Shown here one piece after another: positions 46,340-59,504 of a stretch of 64,000 bases of DNA; positions within the stretch are counted from its first letter, which is position 1; each line of letters starts with the position of its first letter. Source of the stretch: Platynereis dumerilii (Eukaryota; Annelida; Polychaeta; Phyllodocida; Nereididae); contig JAPTHN010000108.1 in NCBI GenBank assembly GCA_026936325.1, forward strand, positions 1 through 64,000, given 5' to 3'. A program made the translations under genes and the position numbers. Below the pieces are notes generated by a model, which worked only from the letters and a program-made list of their open reading frames with translations, was not told the DNA's origin and searched no databases.

Positions 46340-48885
46340 ATGAGTCTTTTGATAATTGCAAAGCCGTATTTTTTACCAATGAGACTGAAAACGGAAGTAG
46401 AAGTTGAGAGTGGCTTTGCAACAAATCAAGAAAAATGTGAAGAAAGGAATAATTATTAGGCCAGGGAAGTGCAAGAGCAATTGGACATGTAAATAGTCAA
46501 GACAGCAGGTATCCACTCTACAGATGCATGGTTCCGTAAATGATATTATCCAGATTCTTCCGTGATTAAGCGATTATGGAGAGCCAAAGACAATGTTTCT
46601 GGTATCTTAGAACACTGAAAAGCAAGCTGTAAGATCCTCATAAAGAAGAAGCAAGTGGAACGCCACGAGAAGTGGGACTCAGTCCAGTTGATGAAGTGGT
46701 ACTTTGAACATGGTGGCAAAGGAATGAGATGGCTACCTTCCTACAATTTCATTAACTTCTAAAATGTGTTTGTGGTAATTGCCCTTTGGCTCAATTTGGC
46801 AGGGAGCAGTTAAGAGACATGTCCTCCAACTTTCTGTCTGAGCAGGTTACCATGCCATACAAAAGTTTGTAATTCATGAATGTAAAAATGGCTGACTGAC
46901 TTTCTTTATTCGCGTATCCAACGACCAACTCTGAACGTGTCACCTGTGTCCCCTCCTCCCACATTTTCCATGAAAAATTACACCCCTGGCTGTACGAAAC
47001 AGTTTCCATCATGGCATGGCTGTTAAAGAGACACACTGCAATGGTCCAGCTGACCAGCTGAAGCTGTCCTAGACATTCCTCAAGAATATCCAAAGCTGAA
47101 ATATCAATGCCATGAAGTTTGGGTGGGGATTATGACACTGTTTTTGAAAAAATCTTGTCAACTGTTACAGCCTTTCAAACTGCACAATTCCCAGCTGACA
47201 AAAACTGGTGGTTAACTGAGAGTTATCACGTGAAATTGCCCCTCAGTTATCACGTGGAAAACTGATAAGTTATTGCAAACGCTAACCACGTGATTTTCTC
47301 ACCAGTTAACCACGTGATTTTCTGGGGGCAATCTTCACCAGTTAACCACGTGATTTTCTGTTGAATATCTTCACCAGTTAACCATGTGATTTTCTGTTGA
47401 ATATCTTCACCAGTTAACCACGTGATTTTCTGGGGGGCAATATTCACCAGTTAACCACGTGATTTTCTGGTGAATATCTTCACCATTTAACCACATGATT
47501 TTCTGGGGGGCAATCTTCACCAGTTTGAATTATTTGAGAAGAGGCAAAATGTCCCACTGGTTAACTTAGCTCCTCATCAAGCCAGTCAACTCAGACTGCT
47601 TCAAGCATTATCTTGGGCTTTCAATAGCTGTGGGGCTGAAGTAAAAGCCACAAGAACTTGCTGAAAATTTGTCACAACCAGTGTGATGCAGAAGGGCTCT
47701 TTTCAGTCTTCTTAAGGTTTACCAGAATCAAGGATTGTAGTCATACTTGATTTTCATTTTGGATGACTAGTCTTTAGTGATAATATCCAATATGTGCTCC
47801 TTTTTGAGCTAATAAGCATCATTCCACCATATATTGTGTATTAATCCAGATTTAGAAATCATAATCATTTGTTAAATTAGTTTTAACTCAGTTAAAGTAA
47901 ACTTAGTGCGGAACTCAGTGCACAGCTGTGTTTCTAGTACGGGTGGCTCCATCTATATTTCTTGTGGGCAATCTTCACCAGTTAACCACGTGAAGAAAAA
48001 CACGTGATAACTCTCAGTTATGTGATGAAGATGGTCAAGCGTTAATCTGGTGACATTCATCACGTGGTTATCCCAGGAAAATGTTGGGGAGTTTTTTCAC
48101 GTGAAGAAAAACACGTGATAACTCTCAGTTATGTGGTGAAGATGGTCAAGCGTTAATCTGGTGACATTCATCACGTGGTTATCCCAGGACAATGTGGGAG
48201 TTTTTCTCACGTGAACAAAAACACGTGATAACTCTCAGTTATGTCATGTTCACCAGTTTCCCCCTTGTTTATCACGTGAAGTTCACGTGCATTGTCAGCT
48301 GGGTTTATTCATGCCAAAAACCTTTTCACAATACTAAGTGATGCCAATTCCCGTTGACTGGGTTGGAGAAGATGATAAACAGCATTCTGGACTTCATCTT
48401 TAGAAACATCTTCTAAACATTGTAGGCTGTTACCCATGACTGTTGTTCTCAAGCCTTGAGTTCTCCCTCGTTATGTGCAAGACTGCAAAATCAGTTGCTC
48501 ATACTCCAGACTCTACACTTCTTTTCATTGTTCAGGGTAACATTAGATCGATCTTTGAAAAAATAACAGAACAGATATTCTCTCATTAGCTCCCTCAATC
48601 TGCTCAATCCCTGAAGAATCTGAAACAACATACATTGTGGTACCATGAATCTGTTGCACAGATATACTTGCTGTCAGGACTATTAACACGTCCAGTTGCT
48701 CTTGCACTCCATTGGCATAATAATCATTCCCTTCTTTGCATTTTTTATTGATTTGTTGTGAAGCCATTTCTACATCTACTTCCTTTTTTCAGTTTCAGGG
48801 AGCAAATATCCATGTTTGCAATGACCAAAAATGCCATGGACCCCAGGTTTGGTTTAAAGCACCGACATATACTTACTTATTCAGA
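46340..48885. mobile_element. Duplicated segment copy A, with ~210-bp inverted ends
   Basis: 46355-46565 and 48600-48835 are inverted copies of one another (shared GGAAGTAGA.GT, ACAACAAATCAA, GCAAGAGCAA), so this looks like a TIR element of about 1.4 kb before a 1.1-kb insertion. The right part, from 46664, is about 90% similar to copy B at 59505-60770. Short frames (46791-47093 and 48543-48767, minus) are conserved between the copies but have no recognised domain. Confidence 0.65.
47190..48303. mobile_element. CACGTG-rich TIR element (1114 bp) inserted in copy A
   Basis: The ends are CCCAGCTGACAA and its inverse. Copy B (near 59975) preserves the empty site (CACAATTTATTC); comparison implies a 2-bp TT target duplication. 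The interior holds about 17 exact CACGTG hexamers in two groups: a left group within the ~45-bp repeat CACCAGTTAACCACGTGATT, and a right group within a ~115-bp repeat (ACACGTGATAACTCTCAGTT). No protein is encoded. Confidence 0.85.
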
Positions 48886-49034
48886 TAAATTACAAATCAA
48901 ATACATCTAAAACTGAAATTATTTTGCCAATATGTATTGACTTCAGAAAGGATTAAATTAAAGAACCAACATAATTGTTGAACATAGGACTACACAACAA
49001 GATTACAATCAACAGCTCTCAAACTGTTTTGTTT

Positions 49035-49186
49035 AATTAGCACAAGAGGACAGCAGTGTAGGTGGTTTCGCCAGAAGGGCATGGAAGTGAGAGCAAGTGA
49101 GTGCCACAGCAGAGATGTGAGTGGTTGGCAGTGATGGAAGCATCCTGAGAGCATGGGAATTAGGAAAAATGTTTGGTTGTACTGTA
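49035..49186 (-). mobile_element. Solo end of the TACAGTACAACC family
   Basis: 152 bp, inverted, ending GGTTGTACTGTA, about 85% similar to the first 150 bp of the elements at 15449 and 17047. The rest of the element is missing. Confidence 0.7.
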
Positions 49187-49480
49187 TAAGGACTTTCCTG
49201 TGAAATAATTAAGGTATCCAAGGAAATAAATTGACGCTGCTCAATTCTTGATAACTAAAAAGATATCTTAAAGACTTTGATTGGAACTTCAAACTTCTAC
49301 TTAATTATTAAAAATACCGTGCAAAGCACTGAAGGTTCGAATCTCGAATTTGAAAACGAGAAGGCACATAAAGATATTGTGCAAAGGGTGGTGGAAGTAT
49401 AATTCTTACTGAAAAGTAAATGCATGAGATGCACAAACACATATATCTGCTTGCAGGGCAAGCATAAACTGAGGGTCTCC
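49187..49480. other. AT-rich DNA, nothing recognised
   Basis: No gene or repeat is seen between the solo transposon end and the degenerate tandem repeat. Confidence 0.4.
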
Positions 49481-49800
49481 AGGTAGGGAAATTTGATTCA
49501 CCCAACTTCAATCCACCAAATTCAATCCGCCTCACTTCCATGCACCAAATTTGATCCATCTCACTTCTAGGCCTATTCACCAAATTCGATCCATCTCACT
49601 TCTACGCATCTAGGCCTATTCACCACATTCGATACATCTCACTTCTATCCACCAAATTGGATCCACCCAACTTCTATCCATCAAATTCAATCCAACAATT
49701 CTATACACCCACATGATCTGTCCACACAATCGCTTCAACCAAATTTTCTCCACTCACTACTATCCATCAAATTCTATTTCCCCTATTCTATCTATAAAAT
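49481..49800. repeat. Degenerate tandem repeat, CACCAAATTCGATCCATCTC type
   Basis: Units of about 20-45 bp with the theme CACCAAATTCGATCCATCTC followed by ACTTCTA are repeated about ten times with much divergence. TAGGCCTATTCACCA appears twice as a higher-order unit. Confidence 0.7.
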
Positions 49801-50700
49801 TCTATGCACATACTTCATCCTATATTGGTAACTGACAGAAAAGTTTGGAAAAACCAGCATTTTTAGCTTTTTATTCCAGACCTTACATGGAAAAATAGCC
49901 TTATAACTGCTCAGAATCAATATCAAGCTACATAAAAACCCCCTGCCAAATAGGCTGCGGGCCTCATCAAGATAATCAGGATCCCCCCTTTCCTTGATCG
50001 TTTTTTTCCAACTTGGGACTTTCAAGAAATGTGCTGGTATTGTCCATGCAATACACTAGGTGGCAGCCATGGTGTGGCAAGCGTTGGGCTTGCTGTGTGG
50101 ACAAGGAATAAGGAGGCAAGTGAATTTTGGAAATAAAAGCATAAATATAAGGGGGATGGACCTGTAATGCTGCCTTTCTGGAGTTCATTCATAGATATGC
50201 AAACTGGCACAGGCAGAAAGTAAGAATTGAGCTTAGAAATTGAGTAATTGAGCGGCATAGGTCCGGTCTTCAGCCACCCGTCAATCCAGCACAATGCCTA
50301 TCGCAATAGGTGAGAGATTCTCACCTAAAAATGTATTCATTTAAAAAAAGAACTGCAGCCCCCCCCCCCCAAATATGTTATTACTGTCCCCGAAGATTGC
50401 TGAAAAATACCAACACCACACACAGATTGAGATTTTCTTGCATAGCTTTAATCTAATTTTCAGTTCAAGTAGAAGTAGAAGGCACATCGTCTGACAATGT
50501 AATAAACTAATAATATATAACAAAGTTTTGATAAAATCTTGTTGACAATATCTTAATTGCTTTAAACTGGTATGAAGATTTTAAAATGTTTTTTAATGCA
50601 AAGTCTTTTAAAAATGCAAACTGCAGTAGTGCCATGAAAACTTAATCAATGAAACATGAAAATGAAATGCAAAACCAGTCAGGCCAGTACCGCAGGCACA
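49801..50700. other. No supported gene
   Basis: Frames of 60-90 codons on the minus strand lack motifs and splice support. A poly-C run lies at 50360-50369. Confidence 0.4.
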
Positions 50701-50712
50701 GTCGTAAGTCAG

Positions 50713-50836
50713 AATCTATAACAACTGTTCAAAATTGATATTCACCATTTCGTAATCTATAACAACTGTCCAAAATTGATATTCACCATTTCAGAATCTG
50801 TAACAACTGTTCAAAATTGATATTCACCATTTTGTA
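50713..50836. repeat. 42-bp tandem repeat, three copies
   Basis: The unit is AATCTATAACAACTGTTCAA followed by AATTGATATTCACCATTT. The copies differ at only a few bases. Confidence 0.85.
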
Positions 50837-51480
50837 ACTACATATTTCGAAACGCATTGGCCAACATCAACGAAAATGCCTTGAATGTTTAACAAAATTA
50901 GACAAATGGTTTTGAAACCAGACCAACAGTTTTGAAACCAGACAAATGCAAAATTTCAAGAAAGAAGTTCAGAACTTCATGAATTAAAATGCACACAAGG
51001 CAAATGAATGAAATGATAGAGTGGTTAGAAACCTTGAAAATTGAGTGATCTGCAATTGCAATATAATGAATCCTTTCATGACAGCTCGAGATATGAAAAA
51101 CACTTGGTGCTGGGTATTCCGTTCTGTTGCATTTCAACTTAAAAGGGTGTGGTTAGTATTAATTGGTTACAATTGTCCACATATATATTTTTCAATCTCC
51201 TTTACAGAAGTGATTCACAATTGCAATTGTTAAAGTGTGCAATATCTATTTCAGAATTCCTCTCACATTTCTGTCAGACAAAATCACTAAATGTAAGTAA
51301 AGTGAATGTTTCCATTGGACGTCTATGACAATACCAGTAGTTCATGACTGTTACAATTCACAATGTAACTGAAGATGGTGAAGAAAGTTTAAAGCTTCCT
51401 TTTTGTCTTAGTTGATATAGGAAATGGAGAAAGACGTGTTTATAATTATGCTGTTATACGATCCAAAGAGCAGTTCTTTG
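50837..51480. other. AT-rich DNA downstream of beta-tubulin, nothing recognised
   Basis: A short direct repeat (TTTTGAAACCAGAC) occurs at 50911 and 50930. No coding sequence is recognised. Confidence 0.4.
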
Positions 51481-51960
51481 ACACCAGGATTGCAACTAGT
51501 GTTGAAGCTTAACACCAGGATTGCAACTAGTGTTGAAGCTTAACACCAGGATTGCAACTAGTGTTGAAGCTTAACACCAGGATGGAAGCTAGTGTTGAAG
51601 CTTAACACCAGGATTGCAACTAGTGTTGAAGCTTAACACCAGGATTGCAACTAGTGTTGAAGCTTAACACCAGGATTGCAACTAGTGTTGAAGCTTAACA
51701 CCAGGATGGAAGCTAGTGTTGAAGCTTAACACCAGGATTGCAACTAGTGTTGAAGCTTGACACCAGGATTGCAACTAGTGTTGAAGCTTAACACCAGGAT
51801 TGCAACTAATGTTGAAGTTTAACACCAGGATTGCAACTAGTGTTGAAGCTTAACACCAGGATTGCAACTAGTGTTGAAGCTTAACACCAGGATTGCAACT
51901 AGTGTTGAAGCTTAACACCAGGATTGCAACTAGTGTTGAAGCTTAACACCAGGATTGCAA
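51481..51960. repeat. 31-bp minisatellite, about 15.5 copies, next to the beta-tubulin 3' end
   Basis: The unit is AACACCAGGATTGCAACTAG followed by TGTTGAAGCTT. Two copies carry ATGGAAGC instead of ATTGCAAC at an interval of four units, evidence of block duplication. The array starts about 70 bp past the tubulin stop codon, so it probably lies in the 3' UTR or at its edge. Confidence 0.9.
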
Positions 51961-52028
51961 AAAATTCAAAGACGAGTAGATTTAGAATAACAGAGTAAGT
52001 CGTAGATGAATATTGTCGGCCGAAGAAG

Positions 52029-52850
<822 letters not shown>

Positions 52851-53631
52851 CTAAAAAAGAAGCAATTGTTTCAAATTTACAAAGAAAACATAGGCTGCGT
52901 AGCAGCAAACCTTCAGCGAAAAAACACCATTAAGTGACACAATTACACCATAAAAGTGATGTGAACCAAATTTGCAATATTGGCTCGATCCTGGTGCCCG
53001 ATACCCAAAACACGAGAGGTTAAAATGAAGCAGTTTTTTCAAATTTACTTGTAAAGAAAAACGTTCAGAAATTTGTGAAGGAAAATAATTTCTACTCATA
53101 TCTTAACTTATCCAATATTGTAGTTTTTGAAATGTCCCTGCACTTTCACACGTAATACTTATACAATCAAACAGACATGTCTATGTCTATGAAATACACT
53201 TTTAGGCTTTTCAAGTGAGCATTTTATTTTCAATTATTCAGAGTCTCCAACAATCTCATGGACTTTAATTACTGTGTTTTGCTGTCATGTGCTCAGAAAC
53301 TCATGCTTATTCGAACAGCAGGAACAGAATTTTAACTTTTTAAGGACCACAAAGAAGATAGGAAAAAATGTTCAAAAAAATAAATAAATTCTCCCAAAAA
53401 AACATTTTTTTAATGTTCGAAAAAGACATTTTCCCCAAAAAAAACGAAAACAAAAAAAAAGTTTGAATTGAAAACAAAAAAAATTCCCTAAAAGAAAAAA
53501 ATGTTTGAAAACAAAAAAAATTCCCCAAAAAAAAAATTTTCAAAAAAGAAAGAAAGATAGGAAATGATTATTCCCAACACAAAACCAAAAATATCACATT
53601 AAATGATACTATTACTATCTCTTATAAATAC
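52851..53631 (-). other. Beta-tubulin intron (last)
   Basis: 0.78 kb between PSPK and VSDT, phase 0. It holds a 90-bp piece of dispersed family A (52888-52985) and a strongly A-rich stretch (53360-53560) that reads as poly-T in the transcript, upstream of the acceptor region. Confidence 0.85.
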
Positions 53632-53843
53632 CTTGGGAGATGGCACGACGGAGAAGGTGCACATGATTCTGTCGGGGAATTCCTCGCGGATCTTGGAGAT
53701 GAGCAGAGTCCCCATTCCGGACCCGGTTCCTCCTCCCAGGGAATGTGTCAGCTGGAATCCTTGTAGACAGTCGCAGTTCTCTGCTTCCTTCCGGATCACA
53801 TCCAGAACAGAGTCCACCAACTCCGCCCCCTCTGTGTAGTGCC
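53632..53843 (-). CDS. Beta-tubulin, internal exon with GTP-binding loop
   Basis: 212 bp, entered in phase 1 and left in phase 0. It codes [20 protein letters not shown] and continues through [20 protein letters not shown] to [26 protein letters not shown] is the tubulin signature that contacts the GTP phosphates. The acceptor is CTGTCCAG and the donor AAG|GTATTTA. Intron positions before GHYTEG and after PSPK join the flanking exons in phase. Confidence 0.96.
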
Positions 53844-54490
53844 CTGGACAGAAGGAAATAGCAAAAAATTGCATAGATGAGTTATTTTTTTATGCGTAAT
53901 GTTACAAGAAAACACCAGAGGGAGTGGCGTCCTATATTCAGACTAGGACGCCATCTACTAGAATTTATTGGTGGCTCCTTCAGGAGAATAAAGCTTCACA
54001 TTTTAATACGTTTTGTTGTTTTCTCAGTAACATAGCTTTAGAAAACAGGCTTACAGATACATATTTCAGGTAAGTATAGGGTGTGCAGACCTCAGAAGGC
54101 AGCACCTTGCCGCTCATGAAGGGTGATTGATGACTATCGACTCATAAAGAAAGTCCAGTGGGAGGACGGTGCTATCAGAATATTAATCCGTTTTTCATAT
54201 TATCATATAATTTGCAAATCGTTGCCTTTCTTTGAAGCTATTCTACTCCATCAAACAACATTTAATATAATATCAATGACTGACAATGAGAGGAACAGCA
54301 TTACATAAAATACCAAAGTATTATATCCAGACAACAGAGGAGAAGATATCAAAAGATCAAAACATCACATGGTTTAAACCAGAAGCAGACTGGCATCTTG
54401 TGATCCTCTAAAGTTGAAAAAAAATTTTTTTTTAACAATGATCTTATAACTTGGAAAAAAAAAGATATTATGATGAAACTTAATGGAAAT

Positions 54491-54777
54491 GTGGTTCACA
54501 GCCAGGGGCGTCAGTTTCGTTTGAAAGTGGTGGGGCACTTAGTGGTCATACCTTCATGGAAGATGTCAGGGGAAAAATTGCAATTTTTTGGATTCAGAAA
54601 CATGTATACTTTGGCCAAAAAGTGGTGGGGGGCAAATGCCCCACCTACACTGACGCCACTGTTCACAGTAATGAACCTCATGAATGTCAGGTCGCAAAAG
54701 AATACAACAGGAGTCCGAAGGACGAGTGTTTATTCTGCAGCAGACCTGACATAGTGAGGTTCATTGCTGTGAACCAC
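54491..54777. repeat. Palindromic element with GTGGTTCACAG ends, interrupted
   Basis: The arms begin GTGGTTCACAG and continue YAATGAACCTCA then ATGTCAGGTC, about 36 bp, inverted. The left arm is split by the MITE at 54503-54661. A smaller palindrome with the same motif (ATGTGGTTCA..TGAACCACAT) lies at 54981-55006. Confidence 0.7.
54503..54661. mobile_element. hAT-like MITE, 159 bp, inside the palindrome
   Basis: The ends are CAGGGGCGTCAGT and the inverse of CAGTGGCGTCAGT. It is flanked by 8-bp duplications, TTCACAGC and TTCACAGT, with one mismatch. Eight-base duplications and CAG ends fit hAT. The inserted element separates the palindrome's GTGGTTCACAG from the rest of its arm. Confidence 0.8.
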
Positions 54778-55146
54778 ACTCTCATTAAGTTTTATTTATA
54801 TACCACAATAAAAATAGACCTCGAGTCAAAAAAATTAATAATTTCAAGATGCACTGTTTTGTTTGAATGGTCACAAAAAGATCCTCTGGCAACCACACTG
54901 ACCAATCAGAGCGTCATAACACTGCGATGTCATCACTTCACTGCCTATTGTTTACATAACAACGTCAGATAATGATATGCATGTGGTTCACAACGATGAA
55001 CCACATGGTGTGAATCACATTGTTTTTTGCCAGAACTTCACTGCCTATTGAGGGATATAAAAAGGAAATGTTATTCCCTTGATTCCTTTGAAACGGCAAA
55101 CAAATTGGAAATTCTCAGACAATTATGAGAGGCTAAAGATGAATTA

Positions 55147-56100
<954 letters not shown>

Positions 56101-56124
56101 AAAGATAAAATGTATCAAAATATA

Positions 56125-56130
56125 GATAGG

Positions 56131-56162
<32 letters not shown>

Positions 56163-56163
56163 C

Positions 56164-56195
<32 letters not shown>

Positions 56196-56225
56196 TGATA
56201 GATTGATAGATAGATAGATATGATA
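56125..56225. repeat. (GATA)n microsatellite
   Basis: About 25 tandem GATA units with a few GACA and GATT interruptions. Confidence 0.95.
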
Positions 56226-56889
56226 GCAAATAAATAGGATTAAGGATAAATAGAATTGATAGATAATCAGCTAAATAGTAAAAAGACAGACAACACTGAA
56301 AGCTGTCAAATTTAAGTCTATGCTAGATTGTTGATATTACATAATAGTGATAAAAAAAACAATAACATGATCTGCATGTAGATTGATTGCTCACTTTTAC
56401 ATAATCATCGGTTGACAAAGATTATGTAACTTTAATTTTGTTATGTTTTCTTGTTGTCTGTTTTGAAATGAAATGAATTACAAGTTAATAATTTAATTCA
56501 GCTCGTCAAGGCTTATAATTAACTATTCCATAAAAATTACAGGCACAGGGAATACAACAGGAGAAAATTGAATTTTTTGAATATGAATATGTAGGCCTAA
56601 TGTTTTGTTAAGTTCAAAACTAAATCATTGATGAGATGCTGGACCCACTTGACCTAATTTCCTGCTGTCGACCATTGATGTTGAGACCATCACTGAACAG
56701 ATTTTTGAAACCTCTCTTGTGCTCAATTCGCTGCGCGAATATTACAACTACGCTAGGCCCAGGCCTGGGTGAACATAGGCTAAAAAAGGTATCAAAAAGT
56801 AGCCCCCCCCCCAACGTATCAAGGGAAAGCTATGTAGTCTATGCTAGGGGATACACATAATATATAATATACAATGATGAATACATTAT
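56226..56889. other. AT-rich DNA, nothing recognised
   Basis: There is a poly-C run near 56803-56812 but no supported gene. Confidence 0.4.
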
Positions 56890-57008
56890 ATTTTTTATAT
56901 ATTTTGTTCATTCAGCCCCCAAAAAAGGGGAAAAGGTAAAACAACAGATTTGTAAAAACAATAAAACATATTTGTACATGTTGACTCATGATGGACTAAC
57001 ATACATCG

Positions 57009-58154
57009 CTAAAAAGCTTTTGTCAAAAGATTACAGAGTACATGTTTAGCAGCCCAAGGTTTTATAAAATTCTCATGAAATAATAAATGCTTTAGAGAAT
57101 CAACAACACCATCATTCTGATCAGAGTATGATTCAGTAACACATTTTGAAAATGCTGCCTTAACAGGTGATATACCTAAGTTAACAAGTTTTTTGATTAT
57201 AGTATTTTTGACCGTTTTACCTGATAACATATAATTTGCTAATGCAGAACACCGGAGATCCAACAATGGAGTATCAACATTGAAAACCCTTCTATAAAAA
57301 GAACTAGTTGTTCTAGCCACATATGTCTCAGCAGATTCAATTTGTAAAGCACTGAGTAGTGAGGTATGACAATTACGTTTACTAAAGCCTAATACATTTT
57401 TGATAGTACAACCCTGTGCTGAATATAGTTGTTTAATATGATTATTGTTTAAAGGTATACAATCCATTGAATAAAACAGTAAAGGAGCTCCAACTGACCT
57501 CCAGAGATACACTTTAGCTTCTGTACACAATCCAGGATAAGACATACCAGAGGACGCTAATGCATAAATACCTTTTCTACATGCACTTATTCTGTTACTA
57601 ACATGGCTTGAATAGTCACCCTTTGAGTCCATACAGACACCCAAAAGTTCTATATCTGTTTTGTGTTTGATTAGATCATCTTTGATATACAACACTGGGT
57701 CATTTTTTAAAACGTTTTTACCAAGAGTAGTGAACTGAGTTTTACGTACACCGAAATTAAAACGCCATTGGTCAGCATAAGAAACACAATTATTAACCAA
57801 CTCTTGAAGTCCTGTAACAGTAGAGCTAAAAATTTTTATGTCATCCGCATACGCACATGCATTATATTTACGATCAAAAACTCTGACACCCTCAGGAGAT
57901 TTGTCTAATGATACAAGCAAATCATCGATAAATATATTAATCAATGTAGGCGACAAAATACTGCCCTGCATCATACCTTTGGTTACAAGAAATGAATTGC
58001 TAAACATCCAAGAGATCACAGCATAAGAAGATTTATACCATTCATAAAGAAAGTACCAATGACAGGGAGTTAATACATTACATAGTTTATAGAATAATCC
58101 ATCACGCCATATGGAATCGAAACATTTTTCGGCATCAAGACTAGATATATACAT
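57009..58154 (-). pseudogene. LINE 3 reverse transcriptase palm/thumb and C-terminus
   Basis: 381 open codons. It starts at the first catalytic Asp block (YISSLDAEKCFDSIWRDGLF), then GMMQGSILSPTLINIFIDDL and the YADD box in CAYADDIKIFSS, followed by the thumb (WRFNFGVRKTQFTTLGKN, LLGVCMDSKGDYSSHVSNRI). The C-terminal part ends KPWAAKHVLCNLLTKAF. The catalytic residues are kept but the upstream half lies in other frames. Confidence 0.8.
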
Positions 58155-58457
58155 TGGTGAGCCACTGTCATTAAAATATGCAGCTGTGTCATTAACAAAT
58201 ATGTAACAAACGCTGTACCCCTTTTATCCCTAAACCCAAATTGGGTGGCGTGAATATCTACATCAGGAAGTAACAACATTTCAACAAGTTTAGAGTGTAC
58301 TGAACTCAGGGTAACTGGCCGATAGTTGGCCGATACATTTGCATCAAGGCTAGATTTTTTAAGAATAGGAATAATTATACCAGTTTGAAGGACCTCAGGT
58401 ACAACGGTACGTGTCAATAAAACTGAGTATATATCAGCTAATACAGTACAAAGTGTT

Positions 58458-59102
58458 TCAGATACATAAACCGTGATTCAGGTGTTTAGCAGTGATGCCA
58501 TCGCACCCTGCTGCTACGCCCCTGTTGAGCTTAGTGATAAGTAAGCGAACATCTTCAGGGTTAATGACTATTCTAAAGCTATTTTCAGAGACACAAGAGA
58601 TTTTATCTTTAACAAAGTCAACAACGTGTTTATGATCATTGTTATTTTGATCAACACCTTTGTCAGTCACTACTGATCTATAAAACGACATGCGGTCATT
58701 TGGCTGCAGTGCAGAGTTCACATCACTTCGCTGAAGACGTTTGAGCCTATTCCAAAAGGCCTTCATGTTTTTACGATTGAAGTGATGATTGATGATTTTC
58801 AGCTGTCTTGAGGTATTGTTTGTGGCATTGTATCGGACAGATCTAGGCCTATCAGCAGCCACCCAGAGGTGCCACCAAAATCTTTTCTTGTCTCTAAGGC
58901 TGCTAAGCATAGGGCACCAAAAATTCTTAGGCTTACAAACACGATTTGGAACACATCCGGCCTCCTTAGCTGCAGCATGAATAGAGTCATTAACAGTAGA
59001 AATTCTTTCATCTATTGCAGCTTTAAGATTTTCACAATCACCAAAATAATTGACAGCGGGTAGATTTTGTAACTTAGAAGCAAGAATATTACAGTAATTC
59101 AT
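58458..59102 (-). pseudogene. LINE 3 connector between endonuclease and reverse transcriptase
   Basis: 214 codons. It contains the helical linker (FWCPMLSSLRDKKRFWWHLW, FWNRLKRLQRSDVNSALQPN) and the first reverse transcriptase element, GVAAGCDGITAKHLNHG. It ends at a break before the fingers of the enzyme. The next piece, 58070-58417, holds GIIIPILKKSS and SANYRPVTLSSVHSKLVEML. Confidence 0.7.
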
Positions 59103-59504
59103 ATTACGTGAATAACTAGACCAATTTGGTTGAACATAGAAGTTTTGGTTATTTACGGAAGGTTTACTGGAGGCGCCATCATTTTATTTCAACAAAAATT
59201 CGATTTGAACAGGTAGATGATCACTCACATTACATGCATCTGGCGTGATAATAGAACATCTTGATATACAATCTGCTTCATTCACTGATAATATGGTCAA
59301 TCCATGTATAGACCATCCTGGTATGACAGAAATATGTGTATTCAACACTCTGAGAATACATCATATCGGTAACAAACATGTTATTAGCCACAATAAAGTC
59401 ATACATGATACTGCTATGCGGTGAGAAACCTTTCTCTTTATACCACCTATCATAAGCTTGGACCTACTAGGCAACTGAACATTGAAATCACCCAACACTT
59501 TAAT

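Larger units (their letters stand above)
56890..59500 (-). mobile_element. Non-LTR retrotransposon (LINE 3), 5'-truncated
   Basis: On the minus strand the end of an endonuclease (VSDHLPV near 59205-59225) is followed by a connector and reverse transcriptase down to 57009, then a short A/T-rich 3' end. The reverse transcriptase is in several frames and the 5' half of the endonuclease is missing, so it is dead. The 5' junction near 59500 abuts duplicated segment copy B. The sequence differs from LINEs 1 and 2 and lacks their C-terminal domain; I do not assign a clade. Confidence 0.8.

Noticed and set aside
51481-51960. CRISPR-like regular repeats
   Set aside because: Units are head-to-tail with no unique spacers, in an animal genome; this is a minisatellite.
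53340-53543. Phe-rich minus-strand frame
   Set aside because: It is the translation of an A-rich tubulin intron segment.
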